Origin: Closterium sp. NIES-65
Lineage: Eukaryota; Streptophyta; Zygnematophyceae; Desmidiales; Closteriaceae
DNA length: 64,000 nt
Reading direction: 5' to 3'
Assembly: GCA_948144175.1 (NCBI GenBank)
Contig: CANXME010001453.1
Location: forward strand, 2,728,001-2,792,000
The notes beneath the pieces were generated by a model. The model was not told where the DNA came from. It was given only the letters and a program-made list of their open reading frames with translations, and made no database searches. The position numbers and the translations under genes are program-made. How positions within the stretch are numbered: position 1 is the first letter of the stretch; each line of letters opens with the position of its first letter. This document shows positions 50,882 to 62,338 of this stretch, piece after piece.

Positions 50882-50885
<4 letters not shown>

Positions 50886-50915
<30 letters not shown>
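50886..50915 (+). repeat. T30 homopolymer
   Basis: Thirty T on the + strand (A30 on the minus strand). It could be the tail of a retrotransposed sequence or simple slippage. No target duplication was found. Confidence 0.9.
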
Positions 50916-50916
<1 letters not shown>

Positions 50917-51148
50917 AAACTGCCAAAAAGAACCCAAATGCAGCACACATAAAACCCCCACTCAAGATACCCAATCAAAACGCCCAGTCAAGACCAGGGC
51001 TCACTTTATCATGGTAATTTTTTTGTCTGAATTTCTGGATCACATTTTTACTGGTTCATCTGATGCCGTAGACATGCTGTTTAGTTTCGTCTGGTTTTTT
51101 TAGAGAAGCTTTTTCTATTCATCTGATTTCTCAGACAGCCTTATACAG

Positions 51149-51197
51149 TGTCAAAATGAGGAATGATGATGCCATTGATGTTGGTTGGGGTACATAT
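51149..51197 (-). repeat. 49-bp terminal LTR fragment of element F
   Basis: Identical to the first 49 bp (+ strand view) of the full LTRs, i.e. the LTR 3' end in element sense. Directly preceded by the target copy TACAG. Confidence 0.93.
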
Positions 51198-51598
51198 CAT
51201 AAATTGCCCTACAATAATATTTACATGCTCATCACAAAAGCAGCACCCGCAATATGTTCACCCCACGGAACTTCAATCTAATAAACGGCATTCAGAACTC
51301 CCTCCCAAACCAACATAGATTTCCCCTTATGAAGCACGCATAACATGCCCCCCTTCCTTCTTTAAGAAGTACCACATGCATCAACAGTTCCAATACAAAC
51401 ACCAGCGGCCATTCATTTGCTACCAGCAGACCCAGTCGCGTATCCATCACCAGCAGCTACAAGAATGATCATCACCAGGTCTCTAATGCTGCTGAATATC
51501 CCTGTTTCACCTGACGCTATCACCCTCACCACGTTGTCTTCATTAACCATAATACCTACCTTGGCATTTTCCTTCCCTCCTTCTCCACCCCCCCACTC
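51198..51598 (-). other. Non-element segment enclosed between LTR sequences of F
   Basis: On the minus strand it has ~50 codons of ordinary, non-repetitive composition (from about 51570 to a TGA near 51415, reading ..ENAKVGIMVNEDNVVRV.. and ..SSIRDLVMIILVAAG..), followed by ~215 bp of AT-richer sequence like a 3' UTR. It looks like the 3' end of a host transcript. I cannot name the gene. Confidence 0.55.
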
Positions 51599-51708
51599 TG
51601 TCAAAATGAGGAATGATGATGCCATTGATGTTGGTTGGGGTACATATAACAAACCCTAACTTCTGTACCCCCTAAGACAAACCTCACTACAGGCTACAAC
51701 ATTTGACA
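51599..51708 (-). repeat. 3' LTR of element F (complete)
   Basis: 110 bp, same as 58796-58905. Contains AAACCCTAAC (telo-box) between GGGGTACA and TGTACCCC. Confidence 0.94.
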
Positions 51709-51913
51709 CACCCCCATAGCCTAAGTGAGGGGTGTCTAGCAAAATAAAAAAAAGAGTACGGTCACAAGACCAGTCCAAAAGAAAACAAAGCTCAGGGTGG
51801 ATCACAACGTCACCACACTCTCTGAGCACAAGCAACAGTGGCCACAAGGCCAGTCCAAGAGATCACAAGTAGATATAGCAAGAGTACAGATGAAGCAGGC
51901 AATAAACTCAAGC

Positions 51914-54900
51914 CTACACATGACTAGAACCTGTGTCAACAAGGCCTAACTGCACACAACACCTCTGGTGGTCACGAGGCGGAAGCGCCTTGGTGAAGAT
52001 GTCTGCAGTGTTGGCCTCGGACTCCACAAACTCGAAGCGAGCCTGTCCACGTCTCTGCAACTCTCGCAGAAGAAAGTACCTGACGTGAATGTGCTTCACT
52101 CTGCTCTCCAGTCGCGGCTCACGACAGAGGAGGATCGACGCCTTGTTGTCAGTGAACAAGGTCGGTGCAGAGCTCGGCCGCTCACCAAGGTCGGCGAGCA
52201 AGAAGGTCAACCAACGCAACTCCTATGCCGCCATGGCACCAGCGTAAATCTCAGCCTCAGCTGTAGAGGTCGAGACAGAAGAGGAGCGCGTGGAACGCCA
52301 GGAAACAGCTCCAGTACCCAGATTGAAACAGTACCCCTGAGTAGACCTGTGAGTCTCAGCGTCGTCAGCGTAAGAGGAGTCACAGTGACCAGTGAGTACG
52401 ACAGACTGCTGCCCTCCAAGAACTAGCCCCACGCCTGATGTAGTCGCTAGGTACTTCGCCACCCTCACAGCTGCCGTCCAGTGAACAGGACGGTGTCTCC
52501 CTGGCGCAACAAAGCGCGCAAGGATGCTGAGAGGGAAGGCGAGGTCCGGGCGAGTACAAGTCATCAGGTACATGAGGCAACCCACAAGCTCTGCGTAGGG
52601 ACCACTAGGCTCAAACGGCTCGTCAGGAAAGGGACCAGTGAGTCTGTGGTCAACAGCGAGAGGTGTGCGCTGTACGGTGGAGTGCTGAAGCCCGAACCGC
52701 TGAAGGACCTGCTGCACCATGTGTGACTGTGAGAGTGTAATGGTGCGAGCGGCTCTGTCCCTGGTGATCTGCAGGCCAAGGTAGTGGCGCAGCTCACCAA
52801 GATCAGTGCACGTGTGTCTCTTCTGCAGTTCGGACTTCACGTCTGCCAAAGCAACCCTGTCCGGAGTGGCGAAAACGAGGTCGTCGACGTAGACCAAAAC
52901 AAAGAACGGTGTGGAGCCACGACGAACGAACAGCGACGGGTCGGCAGAAGACGGCTTGAACCCAAGGTCAGAGAGGGTAGAACGCAGAGTGTCGTGCCAC
53001 TCACGAGGGGCCTGGCGAAGACCGTAAACAGGTCGCCTCAGCCTCCACTGGGTCCCAGGAGGGAAGGTGCCAGTGAAGGCCGAGGGACGACGCAACCAGA
53101 CCTCCTCGTATAGGCTGCCCTGAAGGAAAGCAGTGGAGAAGTCGAGAGAGTGTAACTCGTAGTCTCTCTGTGCTGCTACGTGTAGTAACACCCGAAGAGT
53201 GGTCATCTTCGGGGTAGGTGCGAAGGTCTGAAAGAAGTCAACTCCCTCGCGCTGACTGAAACCTCTAGCCACGTAGCGCGCCTTGAAGACCGGGGGAGAT
53301 CCCGGTGGCCGCTTCACCCTGTAGATCCACATGCCGTCGACTACGTTCGCCCCAGGGGGGGGAACCTCATCGACGTAGGTGCCTGTGGATCTGTAGGAGG
53401 CCATCTCTGCGTCCATGGCAGCTCTCCACTGAGAGGCCCAAGGCCCTGACACTGCCTCAGCGTAAGTGCGAGGAGTCGGAATGTCAAGGGCGTCGGGGTC
53501 ACCCTCAGGGGCGAGGAGCATGGCACAGAGATGAGGGGAAGCGGCCGCCAGGAACTCTAGCTCAAACTGCCTGTCCTCTAGGGCGTCACAGCCAAGGGCA
53601 GACACACCCCCGACGGCCAGAGGACTGGTAGGAGGAGCAGCCACAAGCGTGGTGGCGTAGTCAAGGCGGCGGGTAGAGGCAAAGTCAGTAACTGCGGCAG
53701 TAAGAGCGGACACAGAGGACACAGAGGCACGAGGGTGAGTAACAAGAGAGGCGAGAACACGAGAGAGAACAGGACGGTACGTGCGGTAGTAGTCAGTGAC
53801 AGGAGTAGGGAGCGACACAGTGAGGGCCGACTCAGGAGGAGACGGAAGCACAGACTGAGACGGACGAGGTGGACTAGAAAGAAGGAAGGCAGTACGAAGG
53901 TCAGTGAAGGGAACAGGAGACGAGGGACGAGCACGAGGGGAGCGACGAGTAGCCCAAGAACGAGACGGAGGAGGAGAGGACAAAGGCGGAGAACTGGGGA
54001 AAACAACGGGGGAGGAGTCAGGAGGAGGAAACGTGGGACCGTAGACAGGAGGAGAGGCGGAGGAGGGAGGAGAAGGGGAGGGGAGACCAAGGATCCGAAG
54101 ACCCGAGACAGGAGGAGGAAGTGGCTGCTGCTGCTGCGGCTGCGACTGCTGCTGCTGCGGACGCGGCTGCTGCTGGGACTGCTGCTCCTGCGGGTCCAGC
54201 TGCTGCTGCTGCTGCTGCTGCTCCTGCGGCTCCAGCTGCTGCTGCTGCTCCTCCAGCCGCTGTAACTCCCTCTCCTCTCTCTCCAACGCCAGCTGCTCGT
54301 CACGGGCACGGCGAACACGAGCCTGGTGCCTAGTCGGGTAGGGGTGGGGGGGCGGAGTAGTGTCCGAAGCAGCGGTAGCTCCAGAGTCCACCCCCGAAGA
54401 ACCAGGCGCACCACCCCCAGAGGCAGCACTAACACCAGCTCCAGACCCAGGCTCACCAGAACCCGAAGGAGGCGCACTCTCACCCCCAGTGTCCGCGCGA
54501 CCAGCACCAGCTCCCGGACGACAAGAGTCCTCTGCACCCACCGGGTCAGCTCCAACTCCAGAACCAGAAACTCCAGCTCCAACTCCAGCTCCAACCCCAA
54601 CACCCCCAGAACCAGAAACTCCAGTGCCAACTCCAGCTCCAACTCCAGCTCCAACTCCAGCTCCAACTCCACCACCCCCAGAACCAGAAACCGGTACAGG
54701 AACAGGCGCAGCACCAACCTCTCGAGAGCTAGCACCTGCGGCACGCTGCGAGGAGGACTGTGGGGAGGGAGGCTATACTGGAGAGGCTACCGAAGGAGGA
54801 GGGGTAGCCTGGGACACACCCGACGGGGCTGGACCAGGGGGGGGAGGCTGTACCGGGGGAACAGGAGGGGGAGCGGCAGTCAGGAAGAGGGGGGGAGGAG

Positions 54901-57900
54901 GAACCTGGAGACCTCGACTGGGGTACCTGACGTAGTACGGAGTGGACTCCTCGAAACGGACGTCACGGGAGTCAAAGAACCGGTGAGAGGGAGGGTGGTA
55001 AAAGGTGAAGTCAGAGGAGTCCTCAGGGAAACCAAGGAAGACACTGGGGACGGCACGAGGCGAGAGCTTGTCCGCGGAGGTGTCGCGGACAAGAGCCAAG
55101 CACCCCCAGACACGAAACCGCGACGCAACACCAGGGGACCCTGTCCAAAGACTGGTCGGTGAAACCTCTGGTCGAGAGACACGTGGCCAGAGGTTCAGCT
55201 GGTGCGCGGCGTACCTGACCGCGTAGGGCCACAGAAAATGGGGGGCACAGGCGTGAGTCAGGGAGGTGCGGGCGATCTCCATGACCAGGCCTATGCGGCG
55301 CTCAGCAACCCCATTCTGCTGTGGGGACTCTGGAAGCGTCCAGGACTGACGAATGCCCTGCTCGCGACAGAATCCAGCGAGAATGCCGGAGCGAAACTCA
55401 CCCCCACGGTCGGAGTGGAGGCAGCTGACACGACGACCACGAGTGTCCTCGGTGGTGAGCAACCACCTGATCAGCGTAGAAGTCACCTCAGACTTCTTCG
55501 CCAGAGGAAACACTGTGGTGTAGCGGGAGAAGTCGTCAACGACCACCAGAAAGTAGCGCTCACGCTCAGGGCCTAGACGAGGGGCGGGGCCCCAGACGTC
55601 CAAGTGAAGCGTCTCAAAAGGCTCGGTGGCCGGACGAAGGGAGGAGGAGTGAGGGGCGGCGCGCAACCGACCCTCGACGCAGGGACCACACGGCGGCGCA
55701 AGCGAAGGCGGCAGCGACGGCAAGACACGTGGGAGGCCTAGGACAAGACGCTGACTAGACATAGCGCGCAGACGAGGAAGGGACGGGTGCCCCATCCGGT
55801 GGTGCCACAGAACGGTGGGGTGGGCAAGCGACCGGCAGGAGCACGACGCAGCGACTGGAGCAGACGTAGGAACCTGACACGACACAGACACCTGGGGGGA
55901 CGAAGCAACCTGGTGAGACGCGGGGACCCGAACGGGGGGGGGAACCGGGGGCAGTGGCAGTAGGGGCGGCTGCTGGTGCGACCGCTGGTGCAGCTGCTGC
56001 TGCTGCTGCTGCTGCTGCTGCGGCTGCGGCTGCTGCTGCTGCTGCGGCTGCTGCTGCGGCGCACGCGGGCCAGTGCGAAGAGTGTAGAGACCTGAGCCCG
56101 GCTCAGCACTAAAGGTAGCAAGAGGCTGGTAAGAGTCTCCGTCAACACACACCGCAGTCTCTCCAGAAGGCTCAAACCACACACCCACGTGCTGACTCAC
56201 GAAGGGTCGCACGCCCACCAAGTTCCGGGAGAACGAGGGGACGTGAAACCCAGTGAGAGACCCGGAGGGAGCAGCAGGACACGGTAAAGTGGTAGTGTGA
56301 CGTGCAGTGACTGGTCCCGTAGTGGGATCAGCCAAAGCCACAGAAACAGGCGCAGGAAGTGGTGTAAGTGTCGTGCTGTCCCGGAAGAAGCAGTGTGAGG
56401 CTCCAGAGTCCAGCGTGAACGACAGCGAAGCGTCCTCTGAGGTAGTCGCTGGTCTAGAGTCTACACAAGAACCTACACTAGCAACAGGCAACTAAGCAAG
56501 ACTAGCACCTAAGCTAACAACACCAGAGTAAACAGAGTCAGAAACACTAGAGTCAACAACAGCATACATAGCATGAGGAGCACCAATCAGATCAACTAAC
56601 TGCTCAGCAGACATGCCCCACAGAGCGGAGCCGTAGCGCTGAACCAGAGGAAGCCAGTCAAGAGCAGGACCGCCAACCCCGTAGGCCAACCGGACCGTGT
56701 CAGTGAGCTGAGCAAAGCACTGACCAGGGGGGTGAAAGCGGCCACAAGGGTGGCCCCGACGAGGACCTGTCAGAACCTGATAGGTGCAGGGAGGGTAAGA
56801 AGCACCGCGCTGGGGCTGACGCAGCCCCGACCCCGGAGCCAGCTGCTGACGCTGCTGCTGCTGAGGCTGGCGGGAGGAAAGGGGCTGCTGCTGCTGCTGA
56901 AGGTGCTGCTGACGCTGAGCCTGGTACCACGCCGCTGCTCCACCTAGCGGGGTCGGCAGTACAGGAGGGGACTGACGAGCTCGGGGGTCGCCGCCACCAG
57001 CAGGCGCAGTGGAGTCACCAGCCGCTGCACGAGGGGTCTCTCCAGACGCTGCACTCCCACCACCGCCAGTCGCAACAGCACCCCCACTACCTCCGCTACC
57101 TCCACCTCCACCTCCACCAGAACTACCTTTCTTGCCCCCCTTGCCGCGGGACCGCGACGCAGTCGTAACAGCAGCCGCAGTCGCGTCAGTAGCGGCAGTG
57201 GCGAGAGAGGCAGTGAAGGTGGGCAACTGCGGGACTGTGCACCCGTGGAAGAGTGGGGGGGACACAGTACGAGAGGCGGCAGCTACCGAGCGAAGGTTGC
57301 TCTCGACGTTCTTGAGTGCAGACTCAAGGACCTCGATAGTCAGCTCACTAGGGTGCTTCAGCAGAAGCGCGTCACGAACGGAGGCTAGGCGGTCAGGGAG
57401 GCTAGTGGCGATGAAATAGACAATAATCGCCATGGGGGGAGGAAGCAGTGCAAGCTGTGCCTCAGTGCAAGCAGCGCGGTAACTAGCGTCGAGCGAGCGG
57501 AGGTGAGCGATCAAGTCAGCAGAGCGCTCAAACGAGGCGAGATCAGGAAACAGGAACGGGAGGAAAAGACGGCCAAGAGAGACAGTAGCGGGAGAAGAGT
57601 AGCGGGCCTTAATCGCAGTGAGGTACGCAGCAGCGGTGCGAACCTGAGTAAAGTGGACCTCCTCAGACTCAGGGAGGAGGCTGCTGAGTGCGATGCAGGC
57701 CGCAGCGTCACGCGACGTCCAAGCCGTCCGGTCAGCGCGCTGACGGGCAAAGCGAGCCGTAGCAGCGTCGTGAGGGGCAGAGCCTAAAGCTGTAGGCTCG
57801 GGGGGCTCGGGGAGGTCACCAGTAGCGTGCGACCAGAGGGTCTCGCCCCCCTGGACCTGACTCTCTAACAGACGGCGAGCGCGAAGAAGCCAGACGGAAA

Positions 57901-57952
57901 AGTCAAGTGGTCTACCGTCAGCGTCGAAACGAAGAACTCGCGGAGTCGCCAT
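51914..57952 (-). pseudogene. Element F gag-pol polyprotein with three amber codons, no frameshift
   Basis: One frame of 2013 codons from ATG 57952, interrupted only by TAG at 56492-56494, 54773-54775 and 52223-52225 (the last is CAG in C, D and E), and ending with TAG at 51914. Rough residues: gag 1-260, Gly/Ser linker ~265-310, Gln region ~340-375, Cys/His region ~385-430, protease DSGAS ~514, pre-integrase HHRMGH ~715, integrase ~790-900, RT with YVDD ~1689, RNase H ~1850-1995. Every other catalytic motif appears intact. Confidence 0.9.
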
Positions 57953-58029
57953 AGCGAGAACTAACGCGAACGAACAGGCGAGTAACAACCGGGGAGAAGA
58001 GGCAAATTAGGGTTCAGGTGGGAAGGGGA

Positions 58030-58680
58030 CTCAGTCGCAGCGGAAGAGCGGGCTAGGGCGACGGGCCAGGGCGTAGGGTAGGGCGTCGGGCTAGGGCGTA
58101 GGGTAGGGCGACGGGCCAGGGCGTAGGGTAGGGCGACGGGCCAGGGCGTAGGGTAGGGCGACGGGCCAGGGCGTAGGGTAGGGCGACGGGCCAGGGCGTA
58201 GGGTAGGGCGACGGGCCAGGGCGTAGGGTAGGGCGGCGGGCCAGGGCGTAGGGTAGGGCGACGGGCCAGGGCGTAGGGTAGGGCGACGGGCCAGGGCGTA
58301 GGGTAGGGCGATGGGCCAGGGCGTAGGGACGAGACAGGGCGACGCGACGGGGCAGGGCGGCGCGATGGGGCAGGGTGACGGGACGGGGCAGGGCGACGCG
58401 ACGGGGCAGGGCGACGCGACGGGGCAGGGTGACGGGACGGGGCAGGGCGACGCGACGGGGCAGGGCGACGGGACGGGGCAGGGCGACGCGACGGGACAGG
58501 GCGACGGGACGGGGGGGAAAGGGCGGGCACGACGTGACGGGGGGAACGGGCGCGACGCGACGGGGGGAAAGAGCGCTAGGCGACGGGGGGAAAGGGCGCG
58601 ACGCGACGGGGGGGGGGAAAGGGCGCTAGGCGACGGGGAGAAAGGGCGCTAAGCGACGGGGGAGAGGGCGCTAGGCTCGG
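58030..58680 (-). repeat. Leader repeats of element F
   Basis: 58060-58330: about ten copies of a 25-bp unit GGGCCAGGGCGTAGGGTAGG plus CGACG. 58330-58660: GACGGGGCAGGGCGACGC-type 18-bp units, then GACGGGGGGAAAGGGCGC units. Confidence 0.9.
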
Positions 58681-58781
58681 TACTAGGCGCGGTAACAACG
58701 GAACCGGTACGAACGAGAGGTAGGATCAGGCTCGGGAGGGACGAACGGAGAACGGAGGAACGGGATCCCACAGGATCCTAA

Positions 58782-58795
58782 CCTAGCTGATACCA
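58782..58795 (-). other. Primer-binding site of element F
   Basis: On the minus strand TGGTATCAGCTAGG follows the LTR. The first ten bases agree with the canonical initiator-Met primer site. Confidence 0.75.
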
Positions 58796-58905
58796 TGTCA
58801 AAATGAGGAATGATGATGCCATTGATGTTGGTTGGGGTACATATAACAAACCCTAACTTCTGTACCCCCTAAGACAAACCTCACTACAGGCTACAACATT
58901 TGACA
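58796..58905 (-). repeat. 5' LTR of element F
   Basis: 110 bp, TG...CA, followed by TACAG. Confidence 0.95.
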
Positions 58906-58910
58906 TACAG

Positions 58911-59112
58911 TTCGTCTGAGATTGCAGATATCGAGTCTTTTTCGACTGAAGGCAAAACTCTCAAAATAAGCATTCTACAAGATTCGAACTAGAAACCTCA
59001 ATCTTCACTGCTCCATATTCTACTGAATTAGAGCTGTTCGTCAGTTATACTTGGTTTTTACCATCATATATAAGAGTACATTGCTTGCTAGCTTTATATC
59101 TTCTCAGAGAAG
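58911..59112. other. Short intergenic stretch between F and the DNA transposon
   Basis: About 200 bp, AT-richer. Nothing recognisable. Confidence 0.4.
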
Positions 59113-59114
59113 TA

Positions 59115-59140
59115 CCGTATCACCCCGGATATAAGCGCCA
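59115..59140 (+). repeat. Left TIR of the pogo-like transposon
   Basis: Pairs with 62182-62207 in inverse orientation. Differences are a few transitions. Confidence 0.9.
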
Positions 59141-59671
59141 TGGCGCTTATAATAAAATCGATTTTTTTAAGGGTGGCGCTTGTAATTGAATAATGGCCAT
59201 AAGCGGCGGCGCTTATATAATGGTAAAAATAAATTTGCATAATTTAGGCATCAAATCGAAGCCCGTATTAAGGCGAACAAGACTGTGTAACATGCGCATG
59301 GCATCATGTTTGGAAACACGCCGAAAACAGACGCGCTTCGGTTTCCAACCGCACAAAGCCCGTCCAGGAGCAGCTCACCTGCCAGCGCTGATGCGAAACT
59401 TGCCTAGCGGCCCAATCAGGCTTTCGTGTGCTGGGTGGCAGCAGAATCCTCACCCGATCCATCTAGAAGCGGCCATCATGCCCTGCCAGCGCAGCATCGT
59501 GCGTGGCGCTAAACCCTCCTCTCCGGGTTCAGACAGGGGACACCCGTCTCTCCTCGACGAGGACCCCGTGGCGCTAGCCAGAAGGGGTCCCTTTGAATCC
59601 TTCATTTGTTCATTGCTTCTTTCAGTTTTTCGTTCTTGGTTCTTGATGTCTCCCGCCATGCTGCGGAAGCT

Positions 59672-61958
59672 ATGGCGGAATTCACCGGAGTTCACTTCTT
59701 GTTCAAGAAGAAGCCTCCACGGAGGCCCGCGTTTAGAGTAGACGAAGACGGATGGTACTCCCGCGTCCCACCATCTCCACCTAAGCCACCACAGCCTCCT
59801 GCGCCTCCTGCGCCTCCTGCGCCTCCTGCTCCTCCTTCGCCTCCTGCACCTCCTGAGCCTCCTGTTCCTCCGACTCCTCCGTGCTTGCATAGTGTTGCGC
59901 CTCCGCTACACGCTGGATCAACGCCCGTGCTGATGCTGCTGCTCCCATCGTCGTTTGACGAGTACCTCTCCAAACCCGAGTCTAAGAAGCCGCAAGATGA
60001 GTGGGTGGAAGTGGAGCACGTTCCTGGTTCACGGTGGGGACAGCCTGACGACTGCCCGTGGGACGAATCGCAAGTCGGCGCCGACGATGATGTTGAAGCC
60101 GAAGCTGACGCTGACAAAGAGGAAGCGAGCGGCACTGTCGGCGGTGAGTATGGCACGGAAGCGAGCGGCGGGGGCGGCGCCGAGGGCGGCTCCGCTGAAG
60201 ATGTTTTTCCCGAAGGCGTTCCCGGCGACGATGCCGATGACGGCGTGGAGTACTGGTCACGCGACGAGCTTCCCGAGACCCTGCCGATACCTTCCTATCC
60301 CCCGATGAATCGCAAGCGACCCCACCCCTCTTCCCAGAACCGTGATGCCCGCCCCCCCTCTCCCAGGCACAAGCTCACTGAGCACAAGAGGCAAGGTTAC
60401 ACCGCCGCGGAGAAGTTGAAGTGGGTTGCCAGGCTTGCTGTGGCAACGTCGGTGCGCGCTTTGGCTCGCGAGAGCGGAATCCACCCCAAGTGCCTCACGA
60501 ACTGGAAGCGGGCGGCGGAGTTCCTCAAAGACGTGCACTCCGCTCGGAAACGCATGCACGGCCGCGGTCGGGCGTCGTGGTATCGGCCTATGGAGTTGAA
60601 AGTGTACGAGAAGCTTCTCGAGTGGCGCCGCAAGGGAACCGCCGTATCAGTCGGCCGCCTGCAGGAGTGGTCGCGGGAATACATGAAGCTGCTGTACCCG
60701 GACAAGCCCTGGAAAGGGAGCCAGAGGTGGTCGGAGCGCTTTCGGCGACGATGGAACCTGAGTGTCCGCATGAAGACCCGGGTTGCCCAGAAAACCCAGT
60801 CGCGTAAGAGTTACCCCATGTACTTTGCCGTGTTAATGTTTACTTGTTTTACCGGTACTAACACCCGCCATCTGTGACCGTCCTGCCTTCCACCTCCCTT
60901 CAGATGTCGCGGAGCAGTGCAGAAGCTTCTGGAAGTTCGTGCGTGGCATGCGTCGTGAGCGCGGCATCGACACCGCATGGATCATCAACGCGGACCAGAC
61001 GCCGCTCTGGCTGGAGATGCCCGCCACCACCACCGTGGATGAATCGGGTGTTCGCTCGGTGCCTATCAGGAGCGCGGGGTATCAGAAGCAGCGTGTGACG
61101 GTGATGTTGGCGTGTACGGCGGACGGACGGAAGCTGAAGCCGTGGGTGTACTTCAAGCGCAAGACCGTGCCAAAGGGCAATTTCCCACCCGGTACGTCAA
61201 TTGGTGCACTGCTCGTTAACTGCGGTTTGTTCAGACTGCGAATTCTAACTGCTTCTCTTGTTTCCTGCAGATGTGGTCGTGGCTGCACACGAGAACGGGT
61301 GGATGGACTCCGCGGGTGTCGTCCGCTGGCTTGAGGAGGGCGTCAAGCCCTTCTTGAAGCCCAGGTTCGGTAGATGCGCCAAGAGCTCGATGCTGGTGCT
61401 CGACTCTTACCGCGGTCACCTCACCCAGGAAGTGAAGGACAAGCTTCGCGAGATGAACTGCGTGCCGGCAATCATCCCGTCGGGCTGTACGGCGGAGGTT
61501 CAGCCCCTGGATGTCTCCATCAACAAGAGCTTCAAAGCGTCGGTCCGCCAGCAGTACCAGCGGTGGTTTGAGGCAGAAGGGCAAGAGCAGCTGACGACAG
61601 CAGGTATGGAATGAGCGCGTTGTTGTGTTTCAACCCCCCTTCCTTTTGCTTACCGTATGTATTGTTGGATTAACGGGATTCCATCGTTCTCCCGTTATTT
61701 TCAGGGAACTTGAAGAAGCCTCCTCCGGAGGTCGTCCTGAGGTGGATATCTCAGGCCTGGAAGTCAGTGCCTGCCGAGCTGATAAAGCGTGCCTTCCTCA
61801 CCTGTGGCATCAGCAACGCGCTCGACGGCAGTGAGGACGGCCTCGCCATGGCGCACAGGCGGAGCCAGCTGATGGCGGAAGTGGACGTCGACGATGACAT
61901 CATCGCTGATGGGTTTTTTGGCAACAACTGCCAGGAGCCCGAATCTGACGAAGACTAG
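59672..61958 (+). CDS. pogo-like transposase, four exons (668 aa)
   Basis: Exons 59672-60803, 60904-61191, 61271-61603 and 61705-61958; phases 1, 1, 1 agree and borders are GT-AG. The N-terminal third is low complexity: a Pro-Pro-Ala/Pro tract (~30-75), then an acidic region. A helix-turn-helix DNA-binding region follows (~240-290: YTAAEKLKWVARLAV, SVRALARESGIHPKCLTNWKR), with a second CENP-B-type region (~305-375). The DDE nuclease shows INADQTPLW (exon 2), VLDSYRGHL (exon 3) and EVQPLDVSINKSFK (exon 3), giving an Asp-Asp-Asp triad as in pogo relatives. The acidic C-terminus ends ..ESDED. The product would bind the TIRs and cut and paste the element. It could be functional. Confidence 0.87.
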
Positions 61959-62181
61959 ACTAGTTAGCTAGAATTAGTGTTGCTAGACCTGCTGTTTCAG
62001 GTCTCTGATGTTGTAGCTGCTGTCATGATATTGTTATGAATGTGATTTCAATGTAAAACCAGCTAAGTAGTCGAATGGTGGCGCTTATAATAAGTACACA
62101 AATCTCAGGGGGGGCGCTTCTAATCGAGGTCCGGCCATAAGCGCCATGCTCCAGATAGAGGCGCCAGCGCCTATAATCGGA

Positions 62182-62207
62182 CGGCGCCTATATCCGGGGC
62201 GATACGG
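62182..62207 (-). repeat. Right TIR of the pogo-like transposon
   Basis: Inverse partner of 59115-59140, followed by TA. Confidence 0.9.
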
Positions 62208-62209
62208 TA

Positions 62210-62338
62210 TTTAGGATTCGTCTGAAAAGCTAGACAAGGTTACAGTTTTCGTCTGACAATCAGACAAGGAGCCAGGACCCGGTCTTGACATCAGACGGGT
62301 CATTTTACTAAAGTTAGCCCTGGTCAAGACACCCCATC
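62210..62338. other. Short stretch between the transposon and element G
   Basis: About 130 bp, with two TTCGTCTGA motifs and AGACAAGG repeats. No gene. CCATC at 62334-62338 may be G's target copy, with the partner beyond the window. Confidence 0.35.

Larger units (their letters stand above)
51149..58905 (-). mobile_element. Element F: recent Ty1/copia insertion with an anomalous 3' end
   Basis: 110-bp LTRs at 58796-58905 (5') and 51599-51708 (3') are identical by eye. The expected target duplication does not flank the 3' LTR (CACTC). Instead TACAG at 58906-58910 matches TACAG at 51144-51148, which abuts a second, 49-bp LTR fragment (51149-51197). Between that fragment and the full LTR lies 401 bp of non-element sequence. 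The primer-binding site (58782-58795) and polypurine tract (minus strand, CTATGGGGGTG) are present. Confidence 0.9.
59115..62207 (+). mobile_element. pogo-like (Tc1/mariner superfamily) DNA transposon, 3093 bp
   Basis: Terminal inverted repeats of about 25 bp begin CCGTATCACCCCGGATATA on the left. The right end is the inverse with few mismatches (CCGTATCGCCCCGGATATA). TA dinucleotides flank both ends (59113-59114 and 62208-62209). Subterminal GGCGCTTATAAT-type motifs recur at both ends. The coding region spans 59672-61958 in four exons with no stop or frameshift. Confidence 0.92.

Noticed and set aside
50886-50915. Processed pseudogene or SINE ending in A30 on the minus strand.
   Set aside because: No source gene, internal promoter or target duplication could be identified. 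Listed only as a homopolymer.
56492-56494. A programmed stop-codon readthrough site between gag and protease in element F.
   Set aside because: Elements C, D and E have no stop at the equivalent place, and F has two more ambers elsewhere in the same frame.
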